Shown: positions 8,702-18,092, counted from the stretch's first letter. The stretch is 64,000 nucleotides of DNA from Afipia sp. Root123D2 (GCF_001425835.1 NZ_LMDP01000002.1:714828-778827); one strand, 5' to 3'. A program made the numbers and translations. Notes: generated from the sequence alone by a model not told the origin.

Positions 8702-10089
8702 ACGACCAAGAACTGTTTCATGCCTTGTTGCGCAACGATTTTGAAGCCTTTCTCCATCGCTGCTTTCGGATGCTCAATCCGGGGGCGGAGTACCTCTCGA
8801 ATTGGCACATAACGGCAATTGCCCATCAGCTCCAACGCATTCGCGATGGAGAGACTAACCGACTTATCATTAATATGCCGCCGCGCTATTTGAAGTCGCT
8901 GACGGTGTCGGTAATCCTGCCCGCCTTCTTGCTAGGGCATAATCCCCGTTTGAAAATCTTTGGCGTGAGTTACAGCAACGATCTTTCAGCCAAACATGCC
9001 GCCGATTTTCGCGCGATCGTGCAGTCGGATTGGTATCGAAAGGCGTTTCCGAGCATGAGGGTCGAGCGGATCGCGGACTCTGATGTCTTCACCACAAAAC
9101 GCGGCTTCCGCCGGTCGACCTCGGTTTCCGCAACACTGACGGGCTTAGGTGGCGACATGATTATTCTCGACGATCCGCAGAAGCCTGTCGATGCCCAGTC
9201 CGATACTTTGAGGAACTCCCTCAATCAGTGGTTCACGAACACTTTGCTCTCACGACTGGATAACAAGGCCACGGGTGTGATCATTCTGGTCATGCAACGG
9301 GTTCACCTTCATGATCTCACAGGTTTTCTGGTCGAAAACTCCAGCGGCTGGACCGTTTTGAGCCTGCCGGCCATCGCCGAATCCGACGAGAAGATCGAGA
9401 TCGGTAACGGTGAATACTATGCGCGCTGCGCTGGCGAAGCTCTTCATCCTCGATATGAGACCATCTCAACGTTGGAGAAGCTTCGCACCGAAATGGGATC
9501 CGCCATCTTCAGCGCACAGTATCAACAATCTCCCGTACCGGATGGCGGCGTGATGATCCATCGGAGTTGGTTGCAATATTACGGTCAATTGCCCGAGCAA
9601 ACATATCGCACCAAGGTGATTCAGTCATGGGATACCGCGGCAAAGGATGGCGCTCAAAATGATTGGTCAGTCTGCACCACCTGGCTTCTGGTGGATAAAT
9701 GTTTCTATTTGATCGATGTCACGCGCGGCCGCTACGAGTACCCTCGCCTGCGCGCCACAGCCATCGCTCTGGCTGAGCGATTTAAGCCTCATAAAATTCT
9801 AATAGAGGACGCCTCGACGGGTGTCGCTCTAGCCCAAGAGCTGCGCCAGAGCGGCATCTATGCGGTCAAACTCGTTCCGATCGAACGCGACAAAAAGGGA
9901 CGCTTGTATGTCCATCAAGCCAAATTTGAAGCTGGCCAAGTGCGGTTTCCGCGGAAGGCACCTTTCCTGGCTGAGCTCGAAGCCGAGCTTTTGACATTCC
10001 CGCAAGGCAAGCACGACGATCAGGTCGACAGCCTCAGTCAGGCACTCTCCTACAAAGGAGGCTACGATACGACAATGTCGTGGGTGTGA
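8698..10089 (+). CDS. Phage terminase large subunit
   Basis: A 463-residue packaging-motor protein with an N-terminal ATPase and a C-terminal RNase H-like nuclease. The ATPase loop is PPRYLKSL near residue 62, a divergent Walker A where relatives usually have PPRHGKS. Walker B is MIILDDP near 160. The coupling motif follows in VIILVMQRVH, and the nuclease acidic residues are in SWDTAAKD (about 318), IEDAS (about 369) and HDDQVDSLSQAL (about 441-452). Length is normal and the frame is intact. No portal, protease or capsid gene is present nearby, so it is not part of a complete prophage. The Leu in place of Gly in the Walker A loop may reduce activity. Confidence 0.85.
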   Translation: MNDQELFHALLRNDFEAFLHRCFRMLNPGAEYLSNWHITAIAHQLQRIRDGETNRLIINMPPRYLKSLTVSVILPAFLLGHNPRLKIFGVSYSNDLSAKHAADFRAIVQSDWYRKAFPSMRVERIADSDVFTTKRGFRRSTSVSATLTGLGGDMIILDDPQKPVDAQSDTLRNSLNQWFTNTLLSRLDNKATGVIILVMQRVHLHDLTGFLVENSSGWTVLSLPAIAESDEKIEIGNGEYYARCAGEALHPRYETISTLEKLRTEMGSAIFSAQYQQSPVPDGGVMIHRSWLQYYGQLPEQTYRTKVIQSWDTAAKDGAQNDWSVCTTWLLVDKCFYLIDVTRGRYEYPRLRATAIALAERFKPHKILIEDASTGVALAQELRQSGIYAVKLVPIERDKKGRLYVHQAKFEAGQVRFPRKAPFLAELEAELLTFPQGKHDDQVDSLSQALSYKGGYDTTMSWV

Positions 10090-10105
10090 TGAAAGCACAA
10101 TCCAT

Positions 10106-10687
10106 TTAGCTTGGCGGTGCCAGCTTACGGATCGATGAGAAGCGCATGGTAAAGACCGGGCTCTTCATCGATCCTGCCAAAGTCATGCTCTGCTCTCGCA
10201 CACAATCGACGTCCGATGAAAAAAACCTTCCAGAGAAGCGCACGGTGTCGCCGTTTTTCATCCCAGCCAGCGATTTGAAAAGCTGCGTATCGGGGGCGAT
10301 CAGAGTTTTGTCCGAATAATCGGACAGAGCATTATTCCAGGTTGAGACCCGCAGGCCTGGCGCAAGTTCGAGCGTTATCACACCGCGGCCATCGCCATTG
10401 GTGGACAGATAGGAGATCTTCGCTACCCATCCATCTGCATTATGTCCCTGAAGGGCGCTGCAGATCGTCCGCTGCCTGACATTCCGAATTCCACCTGCGG
10501 CCAGTTCATTCGCCGCCGATGTGAATTGGGTTCGTGCCTGCGCAACGGCCGCCATGAACCGGGCTTGATCGGAGGGCGGAGGCACGCTCGGGACTGGTGG
10601 GACCGCACTGCGGCCTCCGCCGACAAGGGTTCCGACAACAATGGCTCCCAATCCAAAACCCAGAGCCGCCTTGATCGCAATATTCAT
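10106..10687 (-). CDS. Hypothetical exported or membrane-anchored protein
   Basis: The protein starts at the ATG at 10687, which follows a GGGAG site; a longer frame to 10729 has no good site. The N-terminus MNIAIKAALGFGLGAIVVGTLVGGG is a signal or signal-anchor, followed by a proline-rich linker (PPVPSVPPPSD). The 130-residue C-terminal part, with the GDTVRFSGRFF block and a single pair of cysteines, resembles a small beta-rich domain. I do not recognise the family. It is convergent with the terminase gene and may be cargo of the cassette. Confidence 0.6.
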   Translation of the reverse strand: MNIAIKAALGFGLGAIVVGTLVGGGRSAVPPVPSVPPPSDQARFMAAVAQARTQFTSAANELAAGGIRNVRQRTICSALQGHNADGWVAKISYLSTNGDGRGVITLELAPGLRVSTWNNALSDYSDKTLIAPDTQLFKSLAGMKNGDTVRFSGRFFSSDVDCVREQSMTLAGSMKSPVFTMRFSSIRKLAPPS

Positions 10688-10839
10688 GGTCCACTCCCAA
10701 CTTCGTTTCGGTGGGCCCTCCCGCCGCATCGTGAAACGCTCGGCGTGGGGTGGATCAGCACATCGCTTCCCACTGGATCGAAGTCCACAGCACCCTCGGC
10801 TGTCGGTGCCATTATCAGCAGGGCCGGTTAATAAAATCC

Positions 10840-10866
10840 TATTTTGGGATAATGTATTTTCAGGAT
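10840..10866 (+). promoter_or_regulatory. Short direct repeats upstream of XRE gene
   Basis: TATTTTGGGAT (10840-10850) is followed by TATTTTCAGGAT (10855-10866), an imperfect direct repeat in a locally AT-rich patch 40 bases before the XRE regulator. ATCC and GGAT also form a small inverted repeat around the first copy. It is a plausible autoregulatory site or promoter; function is inferred from position only. Confidence 0.3.
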
Positions 10867-10903
10867 CAGATTACGTGCCGCCGATTCACGGCCTTGGCGG
10901 CAA

Positions 10904-11170
10904 ATGAAAAAGACCCTTACATCCGCGGACTATGCGCGTCTCATCGGATTTCTGATTGCGGCGCGGGAGAAAGCCGGAATCCGCCAGCACGCGCTAGCCG
11001 AGGCGCTTGATGTCCCGCAATCCTTTGTCGCCAAATATGAAGGTGGCGAGCGACGGCTCGATGTGATCGAGTTTATTGCCATCGCAAGGGCGCTTGGTGC
11101 GGATCCTCTCAAGCTGTTGCGGGACTTTCTGGCCGGAAAAGCCCCGCCCGCGAGCCGAAAACGCGGCTGA
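10904..11170 (+). CDS. XRE-family helix-turn-helix regulator
   Basis: An 88-residue protein consisting almost entirely of a Cro/C1-type helix-turn-helix. REKAGIRQHALAEALDVPQSFVAKYEGGERRLDVIEFIAIARAL covers the recognition helix and the typical YEGGERRLD stretch. The basic C-terminal tail (PPASRKRG) follows. Its length and composition fit a phage-like repressor or small cassette regulator. It sits between the secreted protein and the small helical protein at 11304. Confidence 0.85.
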   Translation: MKKTLTSADYARLIGFLIAAREKAGIRQHALAEALDVPQSFVAKYEGGERRLDVIEFIAIARALGADPLKLLRDFLAGKAPPASRKRG

Positions 11171-11303
11171 GCAGCCAACTGTCCCTGAATCTGAGTATCT
11201 TGTGATCCGGATCGGGCGGACATCGCCATAAAGTTGCTCGGACTTCCGCTCGACTTCTCCTTCGAAGAGAGCGTCACTGCGTGCACGAAGCACGGAGTTG
11301 AAC

Positions 11304-11525
11304 ATGGATCGCAGCCAAATTGAACCAGCCATCAAGAGCATTCTCGCGAAAATCCATCAACGCATGATCGAGGCTACCCGCATCGCCAAGGCGGCCGATG
11401 CCTGTGCTCAGGCCGGCAGCATTGATGAAGGAGTCTCGGTTTCGATGGATCTAGAGCAGATTTTCTACGAAGCAGGACGTTTGCAGGATGCGGCGTCTCT
11501 GCTGAAACGACTATCGAACAGCTAG
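11304..11525 (+). CDS. Small conserved helical protein of the terminase cassette
   Basis: A 73-residue, fully helical protein without membrane segments. I chose the ATG at 11304 because GGAG lies 6 bases before it; a TTG two codons upstream is possible. The core from ATRIAKAADACAQAG through YEAGRLQDAASLL is repeated, with 33 of 48 residues identical, in the remnant at 36001-36200 near the second DUF5681 copy. It is therefore a conserved companion of this cassette. Function unknown; the two helical hairpins with alternating Ala and acidic residues resemble TPR-like units. Confidence 0.65.
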   Translation: MDRSQIEPAIKSILAKIHQRMIEATRIAKAADACAQAGSIDEGVSVSMDLEQIFYEAGRLQDAASLLKRLSNS

Positions 11526-11697
11526 CCTCGGGCCCTCCGATCAGGGCCTGCCACTTTGGGATCCTTGGCTATCCGATTCATGAGGAGACGAAGGCGGCCA
11601 TTCCAGCGCCCAGCCTGCGACATCACGTCAGACCTCAGGAAGACCTGTTCCCAGCGCGCCGGCGGCAGCGCCATGAACGCGGCGTTGATTCCCAAAC

Positions 11698-12396
11698 TTA
11701 AATCGCGAGATATTTCTGCATAATCTCATCCTGCGAAATTTCATCGGGCAGTCCGCTTGCGACGATCCTGCCCTTCTCCAGAATGATGCAACGCTGAGCC
11801 ATGCTCATCACCATTGGCACGTTCTGCTCCACGATGACGATCGTCATCCCCTCACGTCGGTTGATTTCCGCCAAAGTCACCGCAATCTGTTGAACCAACA
11901 GCGGCATGATGCCATCCGACGGTTCGTCGAGCAGCATGATTTTCGGATCCGTCATCAGGCCACGACCGACGGCCAACATCTGTTGTTCGCCACCACTCAT
12001 CGAGCCGCTGGCTTGATCGAGCCGCTCGGCGAGACGAGGGAAATAAGACAACACCTCATCAAGACGATTACGAGTGCCGCGCCCCGATGCGATCCGACCC
12101 ATTTCGAGACTTTCGCGCACCGTCATTTTGGGAAACATGCCACGCCCCTGCACGATGGTGGTAAGGCCGGCGCGCGCCCGGGCGTGGACAGGCCAAGCCG
12201 TGACATCAGCGCTTCCGATCCAAATAGACCCCTTGGTCACAGGAATGGTGCCTGAGATTGCGCGGATCAGTGTGGTCTTGCCCATACCGTTGCGGCCGAG
12301 CACACCAAGAATTTCTCCGCTCGCAACGGAAAGAGATACGTTCCGCAATACTTCGATGCCGTTGTAACCGGCGTCTAGTCCATCAACCCTGATCAT
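11698..12396 (-). CDS. Branched-chain/amide-type ABC transporter ATPase, LivF-like
   Basis: A 232-residue ATPase. Walker A GRNGMGKTT lies near 35-43, the signature MSGGEQQMLAVGRGL near 134, Walker B IMLLDEPSDGI follows, and the typical LivF ending is IVEQNVPMVMSMAQRCIILEKG. It is the last gene of a minus-strand operon: binding protein, LivH, LivM, LivG, LivF. Together with the amidase upstream, the importer probably takes up short amides, urea-like compounds or related nitrogen sources rather than leucine; UrtE and FmdE are close relatives of this family. The ligand is an inference from neighbours. Confidence 0.9.
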   Translation of the reverse strand: MIRVDGLDAGYNGIEVLRNVSLSVASGEILGVLGRNGMGKTTLIRAISGTIPVTKGSIWIGSADVTAWPVHARARAGLTTIVQGRGMFPKMTVRESLEMGRIASGRGTRNRLDEVLSYFPRLAERLDQASGSMSGGEQQMLAVGRGLMTDPKIMLLDEPSDGIMPLLVQQIAVTLAEINRREGMTIVIVEQNVPMVMSMAQRCIILEKGRIVASGLPDEISQDEIMQKYLAI

Positions 12397-13115
12397 GTGT
12401 CGGTCCCGAGATAGACCGACCGGACCGTGGGGTTCGATGCCACTTCGTCGAACGATCCCTCCATGAGGATTTTCCCCAAGTGCAGCACGGTGACCGGTGA
12501 GCGCAAATCGCGAATGAAGTGGATGTCGTGCTCGATGATGATGATAGTCAAGCCATGCTCGTCGGCAAGCTTGCGGATCAACCGCCCCGTAGCGGCAGTC
12601 TCCTCGTTCGTCATCCCTGCCGTTGGCTCGTCCAGCAGCAGAAGGCGCGACTCATTGCCGAGCAGCAGCCCGATTTCGAGCCACTGCCTCTGTCCGTGCG
12701 ACAACTCCCGCGCCAGTGTGGATCGCTGATCGTTCAAGCGCACAGCGTCGAGCACCGCGTCCAGCTTCCGCCCGCGCGCGACGTTGTCCGACTCGATACG
12801 CAGGATCGACAGCTCAATGTTTTCACATACTGTGAGATTGTCGAACACCGTTGGCGTCTGAAATTTACGGCCGATCCCGATCCTCGCTCGCTCGACGACA
12901 GAAAGCCCAGTGATATCGCGACCGTCGTAACTGACACGGCCTGTGGTCGGTGCTTGATGCCCCGACAGCATGCTGAGAAACGTGGTTTTGCCGGCGCCAT
13001 TCGGCCCGATCACGCATCTCACCGCGCCCACTTCGATCCGGAAGTCAATGTTCGAATTGGCGGTTAGCCCGCGAAATCGTTTGGTCAGCCCTTCGGTTCT
13101 TAGCAGTTCAACCAT
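12393..13115 (-). CDS. ABC transporter ATPase, LivG-like
   Basis: The second ATPase of the importer, 240 residues from the ATG at 13115. A longer frame to 13205 lies inside the LivM gene and adds only non-family residues. It has Walker A GPNGAGKTT, the signature LSHGQRQWLEIG (an LSxGQ variant seen in Liv/Urt ATPases), Walker B LLLLDEPTAGMT and the LivG-specific IIIIEHDIHFI switch. It overlaps LivF by ATGA and LivM by eight bases, so the set is translationally coupled. Confidence 0.9.
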   Translation of the reverse strand: MVELLRTEGLTKRFRGLTANSNIDFRIEVGAVRCVIGPNGAGKTTFLSMLSGHQAPTTGRVSYDGRDITGLSVVERARIGIGRKFQTPTVFDNLTVCENIELSILRIESDNVARGRKLDAVLDAVRLNDQRSTLARELSHGQRQWLEIGLLLGNESRLLLLDEPTAGMTNEETAATGRLIRKLADEHGLTIIIIEHDIHFIRDLRSPVTVLHLGKILMEGSFDEVASNPTVRSVYLGTDT

Positions 13116-14145
13116 TGAACGCCTCCCCGCGCGTTTCCGGGGGCGAGCGTTTAGTGTCGCTCCGCCGCCAAAAACGATCTGCGACAGACGCGAACGCGCC
13201 TGCAAGGCCGTCCCTCGAGAACATGATCACAAAAATGAACACAAACCCCAGCACTAGCTGCCAGTATTGCGGAGAAATCGAACTCAGATAGTTGGACAGC
13301 GCCGACACCGCCACACCGCCGATCAGTGCGCCGAGCAGCGACAACCGACCGCCGATAGCAACCCAGACCACCACCTCGGTTGAGAAATTGACGCCGGCAA
13401 GCGATGGCGAGACGAAACCCGCATGCGTGGCGTAAAGAGAGCCAGCAAAACCCGCCAGGGCGCCCGAAAGTGAAAAAGCAACCGTCTTGTAGAAGGAAAC
13501 ATTGTAGCCGAGCGCCGTCATCCGATCTTCATTTTCACGGATTCCGACAAGCACCTTGCCGAACGACGATTGTGTCAGCGCCTGTAGCCCAAAATAGAGA
13601 AGCGGAACCACCAGGAGAACCGCATAATAGCTGGCAAGGTCGCCGGTTAGCGGTACTTCACCAAATGGACCGAGAGCGAGCGCCATCCGATCGACGAATA
13701 AACCGTTGTAGCCGCCGGTGATCTCGGACTGGCTGACGGCCAACTGCTCGACAATGATCGACAAGGCCAGCGTGATCAGCACGAAGTAAGTCGACTTCAC
13801 ACCTGCGCTAAACAGGAAGTATCCGGCGATCGCTGCCAATAAGCCGCCAGCAACCGCGCCGCAAATGATGCCCACATAGCCGCCCCACCCAGCCAATCCG
13901 GCCTGCATGGCAAGGCCCATGCCATAAGCGCCGATAGCAAAAAAGGCCGCTTGGCCGAAGCTGACAATGCTTGCCCACCCCCATAGCAGGCCGAGCGACA
14001 TCGCCAGCACGCCGAACAGCAGATACTGCGGCAGAATATAGATCGGGTATCCGTCGATGGCCCCGGGGACAACGGCAAGCAAAGCAAACAGCGCCAGCGC
14101 CACAGCTTTCTCGCCGCGAAGTCTGAAGGCGAACAGAGCTTTCAC
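13108..14145 (-). CDS. ABC transporter permease, LivM-like
   Basis: A 345-residue permease of the branched-chain family with eight to nine hydrophobic segments. The LivM core LLWGWASIVSFGQAAFFAIGAYGMG is near residues 53-77, and VGIRENEDRMTALGYNV, near 200, is the cytoplasmic loop that contacts the ATPase. The C-terminal tail RSDTKRSPPETRG is polar. It starts seven bases after LivH and its end overlaps LivG. It pairs with LivH in the membrane. Confidence 0.9.
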   Translation of the reverse strand: MKALFAFRLRGEKAVALALFALLAVVPGAIDGYPIYILPQYLLFGVLAMSLGLLWGWASIVSFGQAAFFAIGAYGMGLAMQAGLAGWGGYVGIICGAVAGGLLAAIAGYFLFSAGVKSTYFVLITLALSIIVEQLAVSQSEITGGYNGLFVDRMALALGPFGEVPLTGDLASYYAVLLVVPLLYFGLQALTQSSFGKVLVGIRENEDRMTALGYNVSFYKTVAFSLSGALAGFAGSLYATHAGFVSPSLAGVNFSTEVVVWVAIGGRLSLLGALIGGVAVSALSNYLSSISPQYWQLVLGFVFIFVIMFSRDGLAGAFASVADRFWRRSDTKRSPPETRGEAFNG

Positions 14146-14152
14146 GATTGCC

Positions 14153-15016
14153 TCACTTCTCGCCCAACAGACCTTGCGGACGGAATCGCAAAATCAATAT
14201 CGCGATGAAGAACACCGCCACCTGGGCTACGACCTGTGAGGAGACGAGAGCGAGGATCGTTTCACTTCCGCCGATAAAGAAGCTGCCAAGCAGCGTCCCT
14301 CCAAGAATCTGCCCGATGCCGCCCACGATGACAACGAAGAAGGAGCGAATGAGGAATACGTTGCCGATATAGGGATCGATGCTCAGCATCGGTGCAAGAA
14401 GTGCCCCGGCAAGCCCCGCCATGGCGCAACCAAAGCCGAACACCATTTTGTAGGTCGCGGCGATATTCAGGCCCAGCAGGCTTGCCATCTCGCGGTTTTG
14501 GATCAGTGCGCGGATTTTGATGCCGATCGAGGTCTTCAACAGCACGAATGCCGTTGCCAGCAGCAGCACTATCGTCACGCCCGCAACAAACGTCTTGTAT
14601 GCCGGAAAATCATAAAAACTCGTATGGATTGCCGAGGGAAACGGACTCGGCACGTTCCGGAACGATGTCCCGAACACGATCTTGATCGCCTCTGTGGAGA
14701 CCAAAAAAAAGCCCCACGTGAGCAACAACGTGTCGAACGGCCGATGATAGAAATGCCGGATGACCAGGTGTTCGAAGACCACGCCGATCAATCCTACACC
14801 GACCGCAGCAAAAAGTACGGCGGCGAAAAATGGCGCGCCGCTATCGACTGCGTACCACGACAGATACGCTCCCAGCGTCAGCATGGCACCGTGGCCAAGG
14901 TTGATAACGCCAACCAGGCCGTAGATGATCGCCAGCCCGAACGCGGCGAGCGCAAGCGAAAAAGTAATAAGCGCGGCGTCAATACCCACGCTTATGGCTA
15001 TCTGCATGAGCTGCAC
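14153..15016 (-). CDS. ABC transporter permease, LivH-like
   Basis: A 287-residue permease. The LivH signature FGLAIIYGLVGVINLGHGAML lies near residues 26-46, and the family loop with RALIQNREMASLLGLN near 172-187. Seven to eight membrane segments are predicted. It lies 50 bases downstream of the binding-protein gene and 7 bases upstream of LivM. Relatives in urea (UrtB) and short-chain amide (FmdE-group) transporters share this arrangement. Confidence 0.9.
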   Translation of the reverse strand: MQLMQIAISVGIDAALITFSLALAAFGLAIIYGLVGVINLGHGAMLTLGAYLSWYAVDSGAPFFAAVLFAAVGVGLIGVVFEHLVIRHFYHRPFDTLLLTWGFFLVSTEAIKIVFGTSFRNVPSPFPSAIHTSFYDFPAYKTFVAGVTIVLLLATAFVLLKTSIGIKIRALIQNREMASLLGLNIAATYKMVFGFGCAMAGLAGALLAPMLSIDPYIGNVFLIRSFFVVIVGGIGQILGGTLLGSFFIGGSETILALVSSQVVAQVAVFFIAILILRFRPQGLLGEK

Positions 15017-15066
15017 TCACTCAGGGGAAGGAAGGTGGTCCGCGCCTTGAATGCGGACCGCATCAC

Positions 15067-16320
15067 TTACAAGGGAAGATCGCACCGGGCGTCCAGGGGG
15101 ACGGCGCGATCCAGCGACTGAACCTTCTCAAACATATCGTTTACCCCGGTCCAGTTGTCGCGCACTTTCATCAGATACGATGGAACGATCGCTTGATTGT
15201 CCTGCTCGCGCATCGTGATCGTACCCTGCGGTGCCTTGTCGAAGGTCAAGCCCTTCAGGTTGGCGCGCAATGATTTGGTGCTCACGTCGCCCGCCTTGGC
15301 GATCGCCAGTGCCGCCATGTGGGCGGCATTGTACATCCCGACACCAACGGTATTCATCAGCGCATCCTGGCCAAACTTCGCCTTGAATTTCTGAAGAAAT
15401 GCCCTGTTGTTGGGTGTGTCGATCGACATGAAATAGTCGAAACTGACATAGGCGTTAGCCGAGACCTTCGGCCCAAGACCCGAAGTGACGACCTCCTCGT
15501 CGTCCACCGTCCAGATCACAAAGTCTTTTTGCATTCCCGCCGCCGCGAACTGCTGGCGGAAGTTGACGGTGTCGCTGCCGGTCAGCGAATGGAAAATAAT
15601 ATTGGCGCCGGAGCCGCGAATATCGCGCAGCACCGATTCATACTGCGGCGTATTGAACGGAATATAGACTTCGCCGACGACCTCACCACCGAGCTCCTTG
15701 AGCTTCTGCTTGGTGACCTCGTTCGTGACGCGCGGCCAAGCATAGTCGGATCCGATCATGAATAGTTTTTTACCGTATTTCTTGGTCATGTATTCGAGGT
15801 GCGGCCAGACCTGCTGGGTTGGTTCCGGACCGAACATGAAAATGTTGGAGTTGCACACGCCCGGCGCATACTTCTTCTCTTGCCCCTCATAAAAGGTCGG
15901 ATATAGCAGAATTTTGTCCGCGGCCTTCACAACGGGACCCGCAGCATTCCGTTCGGCGCTAGAGAAGGTTCCGGCGAGGAAATCGACACGCTCCTGGCGA
16001 ATTAGCCTGTTGGCCTGCTCGACAACGATACGTGGTTCGGTCTTGGAATCCGCGATGACAAGCTCCATCTTTCGGCCGAGAACACCGCCCCCGGCATTGA
16101 TCTCGTCAACCGCGAGCTGGAAGCCGGAAATGTGCGCCTTGCCGTACACTGTCCAGGCCCCTGTCAGCGGGGAAATAATGCCGACGCGGATCGGTGCCGC
16201 AGCGGACGCCGAACGAATGAACGCGGGCGACGCCAGCGCGGCGGAGCCGGCCCCTACCACCTTCAGAAACGTGCGCCGCGACGGATCGTTGCTACCGGTG
16301 TTCTTGTCGATGCTGTTCAT
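15067..16320 (-). CDS. ABC transporter substrate-binding protein, amide/urea-type (Peripla_BP_5)
   Basis: 417 residues from the ATG at 16320, which has a GAGG site; this gives a twin-arginine signal peptide (SRRTFLK followed by a hydrophobic stretch ending in ASAA). The mature part opens with IRVGIISPLTGAWTVYGK and carries the GFQLAVDEINAGGGVLGRK block of the AmiC/UrtA/FmdD branch. It is closer to amide and urea binders than to LivJ. The amidase gene ends 73 bases upstream. The cytoplasmic AmiC-like protein at 18093 shares the fold and conserved blocks, suggesting that both recognise the same or related ligands. Confidence 0.88.
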   Translation of the reverse strand: MNSIDKNTGSNDPSRRTFLKVVGAGSAALASPAFIRSASAAAPIRVGIISPLTGAWTVYGKAHISGFQLAVDEINAGGGVLGRKMELVIADSKTEPRIVVEQANRLIRQERVDFLAGTFSSAERNAAGPVVKAADKILLYPTFYEGQEKKYAPGVCNSNIFMFGPEPTQQVWPHLEYMTKKYGKKLFMIGSDYAWPRVTNEVTKQKLKELGGEVVGEVYIPFNTPQYESVLRDIRGSGANIIFHSLTGSDTVNFRQQFAAAGMQKDFVIWTVDDEEVVTSGLGPKVSANAYVSFDYFMSIDTPNNRAFLQKFKAKFGQDALMNTVGVGMYNAAHMAALAIAKAGDVSTKSLRANLKGLTFDKAPQGTITMREQDNQAIVPSYLMKVRDNWTGVNDMFEKVQSLDRAVPLDARCDLPL

Positions 16321-16393
16321 GATTGCCTCACTTGGCTTACCTATATGGAAGCGACGACGGGACATCCTGATCGCCGCTGCTATTATTTGTACT

Positions 16394-17917
16394 TCAGTCA
16401 AGCACAGGTGCCCGCCGATGGCGGGTCGCCTGCTCGTAAGCGTAGGCGTATGCGAGGAGGTCAGCCTCGCTCCATAGCCGCCCGACCACGATCAGACAAA
16501 AGGGCGAACCAGATGCGTAGTACCCGGCAGGGACCGTCGCGCCCGGCAGACCTGCGATGTTGATCTCACAAACGGTCGTCTCACGGATTGGCTCCGACCC
16601 AAATATGGGTGCAAGCTCACTGCGCATCTGCGGGAAAATCAACGCATCAAGCTTCTCGCGGTCCATCACCTCGTTGAAGATTTCAAGGTAGGCTTCCCGC
16701 GCTGCGACGAAATCGGTCAAACGCGGCGGCCGGGTAGGATCTGCCAGACATGCATTGAAGTCCGGCAGGCTCGGCATGTATTCCAGCACACCGCCCTTCG
16801 CGAAAGGGTTCTGCGCCTTGGTCGCCTCGGCGAGCTCAGGAAAGCTCTTGAGCGCGGCATCAGGTCCCAAACGGCGCAGATACTGATCGAGGTCGTAGGG
16901 AACCGACTCCATCCCGCGCGCATCGAATTCTGGCAGCGGCGGGGTCGGCTGGCGCAGAGCAGCAAAGCCGGAATCTTTGAAGGGATCTTCCACAAGGACG
17001 GCGCCGAGCTGCTTAAGTTCGTCTTGCGCACGGCGATAGAGTTGCGTGGCTTCATCAGAGAGCGGCAGGCTGCGCCAGCCAAGTCCGTAAAGTCCGATCC
17101 GCTTGCCGCTGAGTGCATCCCTGCTCAACCGAGATGTATAGCCACCCTTCGGGCGATGGCCGACGCTCGCGATCGTCTTCGGATCTTCCGCCGTATAGCC
17201 TGCCAGCACATCAAGCGCGAGCGCGACATCCCGCACGCAGTGAGCGATCGGCCCGACAACGTCGCGGTTACTCGACAGCGGTACGACGCCCACATTCGGC
17301 ACCAGCGCGAATGTGGGCTTGACGCTAGGGAGACCTTGAGCAGACGCGGGATTTTGAATCGATCCGCCGGTTTCCTCGGCCAGGCCCAGCACAGCCAGGC
17401 TGGCGCCGACAGCGGTGGCGGTACCGGCGCTGCTGCCACCGGGAAGAAGCTCGCGGTTTACAGAGTTAAAGGTCGGACCGGCCCAGCTATCATTGGCGTG
17501 GCTGCCGGTGTGGCTGAGGCTCGGCACGTTGGTCTTGCCCAGAATCACCGCGCCCGCTGCCTTCATCCGCGCAACCACCGGCGAGTCGGTGGCCGGCATC
17601 AGGTCGATGCCACCGGTCTTCGAGTGAAGAAGCGTCCATCCCGCGGTGGTAGGAAATCCCACCATATCCAGCGTTTCCTTGACAACAACCGGGACGCCGT
17701 CGAGTGGTCCGATCGCCTTGCCTGCGGAGTGGCGCTGATCGCTGGCGCGCGCATCGGCCAAGGCATCTGGATTGAGAAAGACAATTGAATTGTAGCGCGG
17801 ATCAATCTGCTTGATCCGATCGAGAAACGCCTGCGTCAGCGCCTCCGATGTCACGGCGCCCTTTGCAAGGGCGTCCTGAACCTGCTCGACGGTCAACTCA
17901 ATGAGATCGTTAGACAA
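16394..17917 (-). CDS. Amidase (amidase signature family)
   Basis: An amidase-signature enzyme of about 507 residues that hydrolyses carboxylic amides to acid plus ammonia. The Ser-cisSer-Lys triad is visible: Lys in VVVKETLD, and the two serines in GGSSAGTATAVG and in the following GLAEETGGSIQNPA segment. I favour a TTG start at 17917, because an AGGGGAAG site lies 5 bases upstream; an in-frame ATG at 17998 would add 27 unlikely residues. The gene heads the operon with the binding protein and Liv-type importer, so uptake and hydrolysis of the amide are coupled. Confidence 0.85.
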   Translation of the reverse strand: MSNDLIELTVEQVQDALAKGAVTSEALTQAFLDRIKQIDPRYNSIVFLNPDALADARASDQRHSAGKAIGPLDGVPVVVKETLDMVGFPTTAGWTLLHSKTGGIDLMPATDSPVVARMKAAGAVILGKTNVPSLSHTGSHANDSWAGPTFNSVNRELLPGGSSAGTATAVGASLAVLGLAEETGGSIQNPASAQGLPSVKPTFALVPNVGVVPLSSNRDVVGPIAHCVRDVALALDVLAGYTAEDPKTIASVGHRPKGGYTSRLSRDALSGKRIGLYGLGWRSLPLSDEATQLYRRAQDELKQLGAVLVEDPFKDSGFAALRQPTPPLPEFDARGMESVPYDLDQYLRRLGPDAALKSFPELAEATKAQNPFAKGGVLEYMPSLPDFNACLADPTRPPRLTDFVAAREAYLEIFNEVMDREKLDALIFPQMRSELAPIFGSEPIRETTVCEINIAGLPGATVPAGYYASGSPFCLIVVGRLWSEADLLAYAYAYEQATRHRRAPVLD

Positions 17918-18055
17918 TGATACTTCCCCTCGCCAAATAGCCAGGAGCGTTTGCCGCTCCCTGGGCCATGCCACGATGACGACATCAAACTTGCGCACGC
18001 GCCCGTAAGTCAGGCACGTCGCCGCAAGCGCCAGCCACTCAATCTATTAGAAGCG

Positions 18056-18083
18056 GAAATATTTTCGTTTTCAAGTATATTTC
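18056..18083. promoter_or_regulatory. Inverted repeat upstream of the amidase-transporter operon
   Basis: GAAATAT (18056-18062) and ATATTTC (18077-18083) form a perfect inverted repeat with a 14-base, AT-rich centre. It lies between the AmiC-like gene's stop and the amidase start. It shares the ATATTTT core with the palindrome at 19339, so both may be bound by the same MarR regulator. This is a candidate site only. Confidence 0.4.
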
Positions 18084-18092
18084 TTGGTCGCG

